Shown: positions 43,629 through 56,800, counted from the stretch's first letter. The stretch is DNA of 64,000 bases from Populus alba (GCF_005239225.2 NC_133294.1:15203631-15267630), one strand, 5' to 3'. A program made the numbers and translations. The notes: generated by a model not told the origin, from the sequence alone.

Positions 43629-46349
43629 TTTTATTGAAAATTGATTTTATTTTTCAAACTCATCATTTGATAATTGATTACTAAGCCATTAGCTTCATTG
43701 GTTTTTGTGTTTTTCTTTTCGTTGAGTTTTCACGATCTCATATCCTAGATAATAGGTCAGTTAAGTTAATCATGATTGCCTTATAACTTTTTTTTTCTCA
43801 ATTTTTGTTTTATGATTTTTTTTAACAATTTTATACTTTGACGTTAAATTAGTGGCTTTTAAGCTATGCGATTTTTTCACTTTTCTTTCTCTTGGGTTAT
43901 TCCAAGTACATGTCAACTAAGTTAACCTGAGTTAACTTGTATTTTCTTACTCAATGTTTTTTTTATTTAACTTCATTTTTTTTTTGCTAGGTTCTTCTTT
44001 TGGAAGTCTATTTTTTTTCTCCCGATCTCATGTTATAAGTGGCGAGTTAGTCGAATTAACCCGATTTGACTCAGTTTTTTCCTTAATTTTTTATGATTTT
44101 TTTTTCAATTTCATCATTTTGCATTAAATTATTTTCCCTTGAGCTTTATCATTTTTTCGCTTTTCATTCTGTTTTGTTATTTTGAGAGCGAGTTGGTTAA
44201 GCTAACCTAGGTCACCTTGTATTTTTGTTCACAATGTTTTTTTTTTTTTTTAACTTGATCTTTTTTTGTGAAGGCCTTCTTTTGGAGGTCTATTTTTTTT
44301 TTTTATTCCGATCTCATGTTGTATATGGTGGGTTAGTCGAATTAATCCAGGTTGACTCAGATTTTTCCCTTTAATTTTTTTATGTTTTTTTTTTCAATTT
44401 CATCATTTTACATTAAGTTATTTGCCCTTAAGCTTTGTCATTCTTCACATTTCTCATCGTTTGGATATTTCGAGAGTGGGTTGGTAAAGTTAACCCCAAT
44501 TAACTCAAGTTTTTTTTTTTTTTTTTTTTTACTTTTTTCTTATTGAACTTTTGTTTTTTTACTAGGTCATCCTTTCGAATTTTTTTTTATCTTGATCTTA
44601 TTTTTGTGGGTTGTTGATTCATTAAGTTATCCTTAATTAACTCAGGTTTTCTTCTTCAACATTATATTTTTGAAGTTGTTTTTGTTTTTGTCTTTAATAT
44701 TAGGTCATTAAACCTTTAACTTTATAATTTCTTTTTATTTTTCTTTTTATGGGGTTTTTTAGTCTCACATCTCAAACTATATTTTAATTAATTTAATCAA
44801 AATTATCTCATATTATCGTCACTTGAATTAACCATGTAGCACATGCTATCTATATAGTCTTTGACTATTTTGGATCCTAGAGCTTAAAAAAAACAAAAAA
44901 TTCAAATCAAATGAAGAGAAATGGGGATGACAACCAAGTCAAAAGCTTGCCCATGCATTATTGATCCATTACTAGTTACATGATCCGTGTGATATCACAA
45001 GTTAATTTTTTTTAACATAAAAAAAATTAAAAAAAAATTAAGATTTAAAAGTGTTAGGTATTTCTGCAAAGTTATACTCAAGAGTCTTAGGTTTGGCTGC
45101 AGCGCTTGACCCTGCAGTAATATTTATAATATTAATAATAATATTAAACTTACATGAGTTAAATTTAAATGAGTCTGGTTGCAACACCAGACCCAAGAGC
45201 ATTGGATGTGGGTCTGGCTATAAGGTCGTGTTATAAAAACGTGATAATTAAATAGATTAATTAAAAAGAAAAAAACCAATAGAAAGAAAAAAACTAATGA
45301 AGAAAAAGAAAAAAATCTGAATTAACTGGGTTAACCCTTCAAACCAGGTTCACCCATCAAACCTGAGATCTGCGTCATGAAAGTTTGATAACTAAATAGA
45401 AAAAAAATTGACGGGTTTACCCAGAATTAACAGGGTTAACTCGTCAAACCAAGTTAACTTGTCAAGCCCGGGATACATGTCATGAAAGTTTGATAATTAA
45501 ATAGAAAGAAATTTAACATTAACAAACTAAACTAAACAAAAAAAAATTAATTAAAAAGAAAAACAATTTCAAGTTAACCCGTCAAACCAAGTTAAGCCAT
45601 CAAACCCAGGATCCGTATTATGAAAGTTTGATAACTAAATAGAAAAAAACATTGACGGGTTTACCTAGAATTAATTGGGTTAACCCGTCAAGCCCAGGAT
45701 ACATATCATAAAAGTCATAATTAAATAGAAAGAAATTTAACATTAACAAACTAAACTAAACGAAAAAAATTAATTAAAAAGAAAAACAATTCCGGGTTAA
45801 CCCGTCAAACCAGATTAAGCATAGTTTTAAGACCCGGCTCGGTCTAAGGCCTGGGTTCCGGGTCGCCGAGTCATCCGGGTCAAATTTTTTTATTTCAAAA
45901 AAATCAAAACAATGTCATTTTAGTAAAAAAAACAAAAAATAAATAAAAGTCAATGGGTTTGCGGCCGGGTCTTGTCGAGTCAATCGGGTCGCCGGGTCAA
46001 CCTGTCAGGTCACATCGGGTTTTTCCTTCCTTTATTTTTTTTTCAACCCGGCCTGGTTCCAGTCCCGGGACGGTTGGGTCCCGGGTTGACCCGCCGGGCC
46101 GGGTTTCAAAACTATGAGGTTAAGCCATCAAACCCGAGATCTGTGTCATGAAAATAATATAATATATTAATAATTAAATAAATAAATAAATAAAAGGCGT
46201 CTGGGAAATTACAGTAATTTCCCTAGTATTTTAGAGTATTACTTAATTTATTTCTTTTCATTCATTCATTGATTCAAGAAGCCTGAAACTAAAACTCTAC
46301 TGTCCTGGAAAGTTAAAAATTTCAGCGACCACAAAAGGCCTATCTGCAG
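43629..46349 (+). repeat. Large tandem duplication, unit II (~2.72 kb)
   Basis: Second unit of the duplication, with the same marker words (cgatctca-like at 43732, 44023, 44309, 44593) and the same 3' segment (gattcaagaagcctgaaactaaa in parts, then cagcgaccacaaaaggcct) as unit I. It lacks the internal duplication of unit I but carries a MITE at 45820 and more copies of the gttaaccc minisatellite. Its end lies about 280 bases from the 3' end of the BAHD gene. Confidence 0.85.
45820..46116 (+). mobile_element. MITE copy B, hAT-like, inserted in the tandem array
   Basis: GC-rich against the surroundings. It starts catagttttaagacccgg and ends ccgggtttcaaaactatg, so the ends are near-perfect inverted repeats of about 18 bases. 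The flanking octamers are agattaag (45812-45819) and aggttaag (46117-46124), 7 of 8 identical, and the host sequence resumes the local ggttaagccatcaaaccc pattern. An 8-base duplication fits the hAT superfamily. The copy at 8977 is the same family. No coding capacity. Confidence 0.85.
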
Positions 46350-46630
46350 TCTTGCAGAATATGTGACCACAAGAAAATTGCGGTGGTGGACCAATAATAA
46401 AACTCAAATATCAAAGAAAGAAAATCTTGTTCGATGATGCTGTGCCTGCGATGACTTCCTTAGCCACCCCAACAACAAACGGAGCATATCAAGAACAAGA
46501 AGCACACAACATAAGAAGAGCAGAACCACCCAAAAGAAAGAAAAGAGAAAAAAATAACATCAAATCCATGAAAACATAAGGCTTCGACCACTCGCAGTCG
46601 GAGAAATATCAAAAAACAATTATATATTAA
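46350..46630. other. 3' flank of the BAHD gene
   Basis: Non-repeat sequence without an open frame. It should contain the 3' UTR and polyadenylation region of the leftward acyltransferase gene. Confidence 0.5.
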
Positions 46631-47986
46631 TTAAGATGATGCATGAGGCATGATAATACTAGGATTTGGAGTAGAGAATTCGAGGAACTCAGGGTTACGC
46701 TCTACCGCAGACATTATTTTTTCATTTAAGGTCATCCACACCTCAATTTCATCGTTTCGTCCAGTCTGTTTGAAGAAAGTAGCGTTCGCCCACCCTGAAG
46801 GGCGTCCAACTTCTCCTGTAAGACCCACCCATATAGGTTTTCCCCATCCAAAATCGACATCATTTAAATCAAAGTTAAGCCAACTAGAAAATAAAAATAT
46901 TTCTGGGTTTCTTATGCCTATCCCCACCAGCTGTTTCAGCAAGGACGTAGATATGCCTTGAAGCCCGTTCTCACCCTGGAAATCCTTGAGGAGATCATCG
47001 TTTATATTAGTGAAAGATTCTCTAGTTAAGCTCACCAAATCATTCAACTCTATCCCGGTATCAGCCAACTCACAGGCTGTCACTGAACGCCACCACAGGT
47101 TCCCAATAGAGTATCTTGAAAAGCTAGGTTTTGTTCTCTGTCTTATATTCACTGCATGTAGAGAGACAGACGGCCTTGGCAGAGCGCATAACGACCTACA
47201 AGCTTCTGTGCAGGATTTCCAAATGAAGGCAGTCAGTGTTTCAGTGCGCGATGGATTCGCCACGCGTTTGCTTTTAGCCCTAGCCCTTAGAGCGGCAATG
47301 GCATCGACATCAAAAACGAATCTCTTGGTGACATTTCCTTCTTTGAACAAGTAGTTTTCCGTCACCCACAAAGGAAATTGAACTAATAATTCATTTTGCG
47401 GAGGGAATCGGGATGACGCCTCAAAAAGACCAGGATTTATTTGCTCATGGTGATGACCTCGGGTGTTGGCTGCCCAGCTGTCGAGGAACGCAATCGCCGT
47501 AGCTAAATCGATGATCTTGTGTGAAAAGCAGAGACCGAGAGCCGTCCCACCACAATCAAATGTGTTAACTTGTATGGCTACCTGCGGTGTTGCTTCTGGA
47601 TCTGATTGATAGCCGAATGGTTGGCATGGAAGAAACTTATTCAGCAAATTTAGCTGAGGTTGTACAAGAAAATCGAACAAACTCCCCTTCACTCTGGTTT
47701 CAACAAATGGAGCACCCTTCTCGTAGTTGTCTATAATGGAGTTGTTTCTCACCCTCCCAGAAAAAGGGTAAAAGGTGGATAGTGTTTGGGACAGTGATCT
47801 CTTTAGTTGAATCGAGATTTGTAAACCTTTGAAATCTTGATTGTTATTTGCTGGGTAGAAGAAAACCATCGGAACATAAGTTGTGGGTAAAAGCTGATCC
47901 AAAAGGGACAGCTTGAACGGTGAAAGGTGATGGATGGATGGCGAAGAGGGTTTGATGAGCTCTCTTGAAATGATACTGACGTCCAT
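46631..47986 (-). CDS. BAHD acyltransferase, intronless (vinorine synthase-like)
   Basis: One uninterrupted frame of 451 residues from the ATG at 47986, a normal length for the family. The catalytic motif H-x3-D is present as H156-K-I-I-D160, within S-H-K-I-I-D-L-A-T. The structural motif D-F-G-W-G is intact at 378-382 in V-D-F-G-W-G-K-P. BAHD enzymes are soluble, cytosolic and transfer acyl groups from acyl-CoA to alcohols or amines in specialised metabolism. The start (M-D-V-S-I-I-S-R-E-L-I-K-P-S-S-P-S) and overall layout resemble the clade of vinorine synthase and related alcohol acyltransferases. The actual acyl donor and acceptor cannot be told from sequence. It stands alone, with repeat arrays on its 3' side, so context gives no pathway. 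Both key motifs are intact, so it is likely functional. Confidence 0.93.
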   Translation of the reverse strand: MDVSIISRELIKPSSPSIHHLSPFKLSLLDQLLPTTYVPMVFFYPANNNQDFKGLQISIQLKRSLSQTLSTFYPFSGRVRNNSIIDNYEKGAPFVETRVKGSLFDFLVQPQLNLLNKFLPCQPFGYQSDPEATPQVAIQVNTFDCGGTALGLCFSHKIIDLATAIAFLDSWAANTRGHHHEQINPGLFEASSRFPPQNELLVQFPLWVTENYLFKEGNVTKRFVFDVDAIAALRARAKSKRVANPSRTETLTAFIWKSCTEACRSLCALPRPSVSLHAVNIRQRTKPSFSRYSIGNLWWRSVTACELADTGIELNDLVSLTRESFTNINDDLLKDFQGENGLQGISTSLLKQLVGIGIRNPEIFLFSSWLNFDLNDVDFGWGKPIWVGLTGEVGRPSGWANATFFKQTGRNDEIEVWMTLNEKIMSAVERNPEFLEFSTPNPSIIMPHASS

Positions 47987-48094
47987 GTTGAAGAAGACGA
48001 CTTAAACAAAAGCAGATTTTCTAATGCATAAAGAGATGTTCTTGATGTGGTTTCTTTCTACTGCATGAGAGCCTCTTAAATTTGAAATTACCTG

Positions 48095-48305
48095 TTTGCT
48101 TGTTTTGTGTGTTTTTTAAAATATTTAAAAAAAAAAAAAATTTAAAATTTATTTTTTTATTTAAAATTAAAATTTTTTATGTTTTAAAATTATTTAAATG
48201 TGTTGATATAAAAATTATTTTTAAAAATAAAAAAAATTATTTTTGATATATTTTTAAATAAAATTTTTTTAAAAAATAACTTTAATCAGAATTTTAAATA
48301 GTTAT
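48095..48305. mobile_element. A/T-rich MITE-like repeat, copy 2
   Basis: From gcttgttttgtgtgtttttt through tttaaaatatttaaaaaa and ttatttttgatatatttttaaa, it has the same order as copies at 33206 and 62236. It begins about 110 bases upstream of the BAHD start and so lies in its promoter region. Confidence 0.45.
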
Positions 48306-49779
48306 TCGACCACTATTCAAAACCAGATTTTTCATCTTCAATGGGACAAAAGTGATTCAATCCATCAATCACTTTGGACTCTAACCACATGTGCTCGATC
48401 AGGCCCGCTCAACTTGGCATGGCCACCAGGCCATGAATCTTGGATTTTAAAAAGGTGAAGTTTTGGGTTTGAATTTGATTTTTTTTTTTTTTGTTATTAA
48501 CTTATTTTATACTTAGATTTAAGTTTATTATAAAATAATTTTTTTAACTTAAAAATAATTATTTTATTCCGCTCATTAATTTCTCCATTTCATGATTACA
48601 ATGTTTGAATATATAGTTTTATTCTTTAACCTTAATAATTTTTTATTTAATGCAAAAAAATCATAATTTAAACCTAAGAATTGTTAGGTTAATTTTATTT
48701 TATGATAGATAAGTAAAGCTGATAAATGAAGAGAATTAATTTTGGCTGCCATAATTTATTTTATATCAATTTTGATTTCAAAAGCTATTATAAAAAAATT
48801 GAATGAAAGAGTGTTTTATAGATTTTTAAGCTCTTCTTCACCTTTAGTTTTTTAGCTTATTCTATTTAGTTTCAATATATATCTTTTTCTTTGTTTTCTT
48901 TGTATTCTAGAGCTACATTATCTTATAGTAGAGAGATATTGAGTTATATTTCTTAAAGTTTATGAACTTTGTTTAGAAATAAAACTAAATAAAATGTTGT
49001 TGAAATTATGAAACACTTATTGATATTATTTTATTTGCATGAAAATATACGCAATAATACCTTAAGGATAAATAATTAATTATTTATAATAATAAATATT
49101 TCAGCAAATCTTATTCTAAATACATTGTTTTAGTTTAAGTTTAATATTCAATTATATGTTTAACATTCATGTTATGTTTTTATTTAATTTTATTTCAAGT
49201 ATATGATCCTTAAGTGTTTTATGACCGTTTAGGAGATATAAACTAAACGATTACGATCACTTAATTATAATAGTGATATCTTTATTTGAATGAGGATATT
49301 TGAATTTTAATTGGATGTTTTGTGATGTTATTATAGCGTGTGTATAAATAAGATGGAAAATAAGTTATGGGGAAAAGATAATCCAAAGAGAGAATTTTAA
49401 TCTTAAAATGCCTCTTATGTCTATATCCAAGATTAATAAGACAACCAAATAGCATGTCTAAGGAAATTATTAACGTGCACGTACCTTTTAATTTATAAAA
49501 GAGAATTTTTCTCTCTATCACTTTTTTTCATTAAATATAAAATAATTTCATTTAATTTGATAATAATTTATTATTTATATTAACAAAATCTAAAACACAA
49601 AGGATTTTCACAATAACTGAAATCACTATTCACTAGAAATGTAATTACAATTTTGCTTTTTCATCAAAGAAACTTAACGGTGGCTATTGGAGGAATTTAG
49701 GTCTTTTTATTTCATTTATCATTACCAAATTAATCAAGGATAAATAAATTATTTGTCATTTCAATGTACAATAAAATGA
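48306..49779. other. Intergenic, no supported gene
   Basis: AT-rich with no plausible coding frame. The frame at 49282-49521 (79 codons) is a chance opening. Confidence 0.45.
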
Positions 49780-51180
49780 CCAAAACACTTTTAAAAGTAA
49801 AAAAAAAATAAAAATAAAATTAGCATCAAGGGAAAATATCCTATTTTTATAATGGCTTTTTTGTTATTATTAATTTTGCTGAGGGGTAACTTGGTATTTG
49901 ACTAAATATATATATAAAAAAAAAACGCACAGTCAAACGAAAAAAAAATTATAAAACTAGTGCCTGGGGACTTTTTCATCTTTTCGTAATGATTTTCTCG
50001 TTATTATCAAGTTAACTTAAGAACAACTTTGCATTTGACCAAACGTAAAAAAAATAAAACAAAAAACAAAAAGGTTAGGCTCAACCAGCTTCTCTCAACA
50101 TCCAAAAATGCCCTTTTGTGGGTCATTAGAAGCGTCGCTGCATCATTTTCCTGGTGATGTTACAAGTGTCGGTGGTGGTGATCTGGTTTGTTGTTGGTGA
50201 GCTTTCTTCTTTTTCTTCTTTATTTCTCTTATCTCCCCAAAAAATTACAACTTGGCCCTATTTATTGGCATTTCAACTTCATTTCTTGTTTTTTTTTCTT
50301 CTAATTTTTATTCTTAGTCTTTTTGTTGAAGTTTTATTTGTTTTTAATTTCATCATTCTATCTCAACTTGTCGTATATTACTTTTTCTAGTTTGGCTCTT
50401 ATTCTTTTGAATTTTTGAGTTCTTTTGTTTAATTGAATTTTCTTTTTAATCTAATCCTTCAATCAAAATTTTTTTTTTTATTTCAATTTTTATCCTCATT
50501 CTTTTGATTTTCTTTTGTCATTTTTTCAAGTAATTTATCTTTTTTAATTTCACCATTCAATCAAAAATAAAATTTATTTTGTATTTCAATTTTGATCCTC
50601 ACTCTTTTAATTGTTATTTTTTATGTTTGAGAACCTTTTGTGTGATTGTGATTGATATTCTCTTTCCAAGTTAATCTTTAAACATTTAATTGGCTCCTAA
50701 TTGGGCTTTGTGATTTTTCTAAGTAGGGTGCTTCTAGTCTAATGCCTCGGGTCATGAGTTTAAAACATTAATGCGAGTTAACATCGTTTTTATTACTTAT
50801 TTTATTTTTAACTTTATGATTTTTTATGTTTTCTTTTCTATTAAGTTATCTCGATCTCATGATTTAGGTTGCGGGCTTAATGGGTTAACCCAAGTTGGCA
50901 TATCCTTTAATGCTAACTCGAATTGACTTGAGCTTTTTTTTTTAATCCAATTTTTTCTTTCTGTGTTTAATAGGTTAAGAATTAAGCTACATCATTTATC
51001 CTGTTTTATTAAAAAAATACTTTTTTTTATGTTATCATTATCATTTTTTTTAATTTGGTCCATTTGTTGTCATTACTTTTTTTTTTTATCATTTGATTAA
51101 AATAAAATCAACTTGTTTAACCTAGTTCGGTCTATGACTTGAGTCAATAATTTTTTTTTTTCTTTTTCAAAAAGCATATG
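49780..51180 (+). repeat. T-rich dispersed repeat, decayed
   Basis: Third region of the family also at 6.44 and 39.24 kb. A lead segment includes agaagcgtcgctgcatcattttc in parts, then T-rich text with recurrent ttgatcctcactcttttaatt-like phrases and gggttaacccaagttggc-like words near 50880. No coding capacity is visible. Confidence 0.4.
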
Positions 51181-51396
51181 CGTTACTTGAACATCATTTT
51201 AAATATAAGAAAAACAAGGCTACATGGCGTAGCACAAATAAGAATTATCATAACTCGTTTTTATCCTCAATTCTTTAAATATTTGGATAATAAGAATACA
51301 AATTAAAATTGAATTAAAGTCAACTAGTAATGACTAAAAACTATTACCATGTTTAATTACAAAAGAGAGGTTCTTGATGTGGCACCTACTAATCAC

Positions 51397-53830
51397 CACT
51401 ATAATTTTGCATATTACCGATGGATTGTTCCATTGGTATTTAGACACTAATTCCATTAGAAAAACATTTATAGACGGAATCATAAATGATTATTGTTCAT
51501 TAAAAAAAAAAACTATCATTGGTGATTTCTATTCCATTTATCACCATCATTTCATTGGTACTTCTATTTGTGAATATGTTATGTCATTGGTGATTTCTAT
51601 TCCATTGATCATTCCGTCAGTAATATATACATCGATGGATTTACAAATAAAAAAAGGCATGCCAAACAAAAACATTTATCACCATCATTTCATCGGTAAT
51701 TCTATTGGTGAGTATGTTATGTCATCGACTAAGAAAATCATTTGTAATTTTCATTAGTGATTTATTTCATATGATCCATAGACTGAAACCATTAGTAATT
51801 GACATGTTGTTAGTGGCAATGTTATATAATTTTTTTTAACTCTTTGGAACTTTACAAGGGATTTAGCCCATCGACGAATATGTGTGTAATGATGAGTGGC
51901 ATTTCATGTAATTTTTTTAAACTCTCTGGAACTTTCTGACAAGCTTATTTCATCGGTAATTCTATATTTAATTTCTTTAATATTGTTTTTTTTTAATCAA
52001 ATAAACAAACTAAAAAAATTTAAAAGAACTAAAACTAATAAAAAATCAAATATTTATTATAAATTTAAAAATTATTAGTTTGAATACAATTCATCGAAAG
52101 GACAAGAGTTGGAAGGGGTGGAGTTGGATCTTCCTCGAGACCGAGCAAGCGATAAGGTGAAAAACATGTACCCTCTATGTTTGACAACAACTCTATGTAC
52201 AATCATATAAGTTCAGTCATCTCAGCATTAAGTTTTTTTGTCTCAGCAATAAACTGGATCATTTGAGCTTTAACTTGTTTTTGCACAACCGTTTGAAACT
52301 TTGAAGATTGAGAGCTTGAACTCGAGTGCAATGAACCAACGGTCAATACATTACAACCTATTTGCAAATCCTCAGTCGTAATGTTTGAGATACCGTAAAT
52401 CCAATTTCAATCAGGCATATCAAATGATCCCTTTAACCATAAACCCAGATCGCACTCCAGATAGGTTGAATGATTGTCCTCATATCTCTCCTGCAATCAA
52501 GTTGTAAATGTTTCCTATATAAAAAAAAACCAATTAGTTAATTTTAAAAAAAAAAATTAATAACTTAAGAAAAAAGTTGTTGAAATCCAACTTACCATGA
52601 ACTTCCGAGCTCGACTATCCACAAGCCACTACACCCCTTTTCGAAAGTCATCATTTCATATGTAAGTTTCTATAAAAAGCTTAATCGGTCTTGGTCCTTG
52701 TCCTCGAACTTTTGCCTACAAAAGAAAACTTTTGTTAGTTAAATATTTTCATATAAAACAACAATTTAAAAAAAAAATCAGATGTCATAAAAAAGAATCT
52801 TACCATTAACTTTATATGCAAAACAAATAGATTGGATTCACCGGTGTGCATAGTAATTGGATCATGAATCTCCATGTTCTGGTTCTCCGGCTCGAACTGT
52901 GACCGCTGCATAAAATACTCAGACGTCACGCGCTGGATGTAAGCTTTCTATATAGCTCTCGAGATGTATGGAGGTTTGAAATCTCTTCAAACTACCACAT
53001 CTCCCCAGCATGGAAAACCTTTTTTTTAGCATATTATTTTGTTTTTTTTTTCCCTCATACCAAAAATCATGCAACCTTTGTGTTATAAATAAATTATAGG
53101 TAAAGATAATGAAAAATAAAATTTTAACATTTAAATAAAAAATATGACATTGATAGTTCAATCTTACTTAGATACGTTGTAACTCTCCTAAATCCTTATA
53201 GCAACAACATTGCAACCCTATTCTAATGAAATTTTTCCTTGCACATCAAATTTGTAAAAGAATTAGTTCATTAACATTAAAAAAACTAACCTAATTAAAA
53301 TAATAAGAAGAAATAAAATTGTTTAAGCATATGATAACCTTGAACTTTCTAAATCATGCAACAATTATAGGTTTCCATTCAAGATTTTTGAAAACTGGAC
53401 TCTACTGAAACAATGACACTTCCATCAATGATTTCATTACTAATGTTATTGAGTAAGCAACCTCCATATTTGTAAACTTGAAATTTCATTCATTAATTAT
53501 TCAAAAAATATACATTGTTGTTTATTTTTAATCATGCAAGAAAGGAAAACAAACTTCTTTAAGTGTTTGGGTTTCCATTGAGCAATGTGCTTTCCAGTAC
53601 ATACATCTGCTCAGAATAGACACCCCCTCTACAAAGCTGCATCGCACTCGATGAGCCTACATCGGGAAAGGGGACATGTGTCTTAAGTGTCTGTTAATGG
53701 TCGACACCTAGTAACTCATGATCTTCAAAAGTGCTGCTAAAAAAACTAGTAGCACTCATATCCGTATTATGCACTAAAGACTTTCTCCTTGATATCTACA
53801 CAAATTCAAGGATTAAAAATGGTAATAACA
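51397..53830 (-). mobile_element. Decayed CACTA (En/Spm-type) DNA transposon
   Basis: A CACTA terminus (cactataattttgc) at 51397 is followed by subterminal repeats such as taccgatgg, ccattggt, tcatcggtaattctattggtgag and cgtcagtaatatatacatcgatgg (parts), typical of CACTA elements. Internally, minus-strand exons encode a Transposase_24-like protein (separate entry). The other terminus, which should end in a TAGTG-type sequence, was not found, so the right edge is approximate and the element is probably truncated or rearranged. Confidence 0.7.
52203..53015 (-). pseudogene. Transposase_24-like (En/Spm accessory) pseudogene
   Basis: Minus-strand exon-like blocks at about 53015-52804, 52715-52596 and 52490-52203 have GT-AG borders. 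Their translations include Y-I-Q-R-V-T-S-E-Y-F-M-Q-R-S-Q-F-E-P-E-N, R-G-Q-G-P-R-P-I-K-L-F-I-E-T and, at the C terminus, a coiled-coil-like V-K-A-Q-M-I-Q-F-I-A-E-T-K-K-L-N-A-E-M. These match the plant Ptta/En/Spm transposase family. In-frame stops interrupt the first two blocks (for example within R-A-I-stop-K-A-Y and E-T-Y-I-stop-N-D-D) and the third (P-D-stop-N-W), so no protein can be made. Confidence 0.65.
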
Positions 53831-56800
53831 TTTCTATTTAAAAAAAAATCGATAGCACTCCCCTCTATCAAAAAATATTTAAAATTTTATTACCTGTAAA
53901 TACACATCAATAAATAAAGAAGTTCCAGACCAAGAATTATAGGACTTGCATATGACATCCTTAGATAAAAACATGTATTAAAAAAAGTTGTAAAGTAAGA
54001 CTTAGCATTGTAAGTTTTTTTGCTTATTATTTATCCATGGAAAATAAATTAGGAAAGCATAAATTATATATTTTTTTCAATTTCATCAAATTAATATGAA
54101 AATATAAATTTCTAAAAATAAATTATACTATTTAAAAATCTTAATAATTAAAAAATGAATAAATTAGATAAATTAAATTTTTTATGAATTGAGTAGAATT
54201 AATTAATAAAAGAGTGATTTATATTAAAAAGTATAAGAAAAAAGAATTTACCGAAGGATTTTCTTAACATTATGAAAAAACAAATATCATTATTTAATTA
54301 GGGTGGCCATTTTTATTACCCCGCCTTGTTCTTCGACTTTCTTATTGGGTACAATAATAGGGTGACCCCCCCGCCAACCAATGAGTTGGTGGGCCACTCT
54401 CGGCCAATCAGGACGCTAAGATGCTCATATCCATTATGCAACTCTGTTTTCTCTTATCTCACGAGGTTTCTTTGTTTTTATATGAGTTTTTTTGTTATCT
54501 TATGCTCTTTATTTTTCTCCCTCTTCAATAATTGATGCCACCTAAATTTCCAATTTGCTTTAATTTGAACCGCCAACTTTCTAGTTTAGATGATTTCATC
54601 AAAGCCCATTTCAACGTTGAGTGTCATGACGTCTAATGTCAGATTTACCTCCTAAAAGTAATAAAAGGAGGGATTTTGGATTTAATAATAAATTACAATT
54701 ATAAAATTTAAGAATCACTACTTAGTATTATGGTCACTAAAAAATTTAATGATCTGTGAGAATTTAAGTAAAAGAACTCATTGTGTAAGGAAAATACACA
54801 GCGATTTTATTTGGTGCTCAATTTTACAAAAACATTTTGGCTTTTTTGCCTAGAAAAAAAATAAAGATGTAAGGACTAAATTTAACATGTTATCTAAAAC
54901 CATGAGTTTTTTTTTTTACTATTTAAGTATTTACCTTCATATTTTCTTTGTTTTCCATTTTGGTCCCTTTAGTTTTTTTCACTTTTTATTTTGTTTATTT
55001 TTAGTCCTTGAGTTTGAAAAAAAATCATCGAAAAAACAACAAATAAGAGAAAAGGTTGACAATCGACCAAGTTCTAAGCATGAAATAAGTAGTTAATGTT
55101 TTTAATAGGTTTCATTTGACAAGAGAAATTTTATTAGGAATTTTATTTGCCCTTTATCTTTTCATAAATAGTAGATTGGGCTTGACAAAAAAAATTAACT
55201 CGATTGTGTTTTTTTATACCAATTTAGGGGGTTTTGAGTTGAGAGATTGGATTTATTTTATGTTATGAAGATATTTATTAGGTTTTTAGATGATAATAGA
55301 TTGAAAATGGCTTTTTGAGCGAAAAAAAAACCCAACTTGATTTTTCGACTACCTTAACAAGATGGTTATTTGCCTTTTAAATTGCACAATAAAATAACAT
55401 AAATATCCTTAAGAGTTGTATATTGTTATATGTCACTAAGGGGTAAACTTTTATTTTTAATTATAAGGTGCACAGTAAAAAAAACATATTTTCTCTTATA
55501 AATAAAAATACTTTGACTGACAAAGAGAGGTGTCTTGGTCTGATCCTTTTTATTTGCATAGTAAAATTACCTCATTGTCCTTGAGGTTCAGTTTTTTATA
55601 CCTTCAGTCTCATAGTTTTTTTTGTCATTGTCCTGTCGGTTTTGTCATTGTTATTGGATAAAGTGAATGATAGTTTTGTCTTATTTGGTTTGAATACTCA
55701 CTTCGTAGTGTTTTGTTTAATTTGCCTTTTGAGGCATTACTCTAGCAACTCATGTGGCTTTTTTCGATATCATCTTATATATTTTTGCAGTGGGGTTTGA
55801 ACCGTCTCAGCAAATTCTTTTGGTCATGGGTGATGTTCATGGTGGAATGAAGGTGTATCTCCAACAATCCTTTTTTTTTTTCTTTGCAGGTATGATATCG
55901 ATGACTCATTTTTTTTAGTTAATTATTATTAGATATCTTTTATGGTTCGTTTGCTATCATTATCTTTTATTTAAATTATATTATAAAATTAATCAATTTT
56001 ATTAAATATAGCCCGAGTAATGATCCAAGAATCGATTTTTTCTTTCTTTCTTTAAAATAGTGTTATCATCTTAGCATTTGTTTTATATTTTTTTTAAAAA
56101 AAAAAACCGGCCAGCACCTAGTTGAATCTAAACACTAAGGTGGTGCTCGGCCTAAAGAGTTTTTAAGCAAGTCGAGGCTGAACTCAAACTTTCTTGACCC
56201 TAGTAATCATAGGCCTTTGGAACATTAGAACTGGGCCTGAAGTGGACTTTATCAATCTAAGATTATCTCTGAGCTGCTGGATAAGTAGATGTTCTTCCAC
56301 AACCACAGGGACTTTTCTGACTGGTTGGTTCTGGATTCGAGCCGTCGTTAATGAACCTAATATTTCTTATAGAGAGAGAGAGAGAGAGAGTTCTGAGTAA
56401 AAGGCAGGAAACTCACTTTTGGGCAGAGTGTGTTTTATTTTCTAAATCTTGATCCAATATGCTAGCTTTTAAATCTGGTAAAAACCATAATCTTTAAAAT
56501 TATGTGTTCAAACATTTATTAATTGCTGCTACAGAACATCAAACAGTACATGCGACAGATACATGAGTTTTTTGCACTCATTTGGTAATCTTGTTGATCT
56601 GATCCTGTCTCCGTCCATGGTCCATGATATATTATTGCAGAAGCAGGCAAATAGCTAGCAGCCTAGCACCATCAGCTTAAAGATGCTACTTGGCTCAATC
56701 TCTTGCAATGGAAGATCAGTCTCCCATGGCGGAAACGCGCCAATTATTTTGTGTGTTTATATATATATTTTGAAGGTTCTGGGCAGTGCAAACTGGAAAC

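Noticed and set aside
46650..47354. Plus-strand frames of 103 and 122 codons in the BAHD gene
   Set aside because: Antisense shadows of the 451-residue acyltransferase.
56194..56400. 68-codon frame running into a (GA)n repeat
   Set aside because: The end is encoded by the microsatellite; no family motif.
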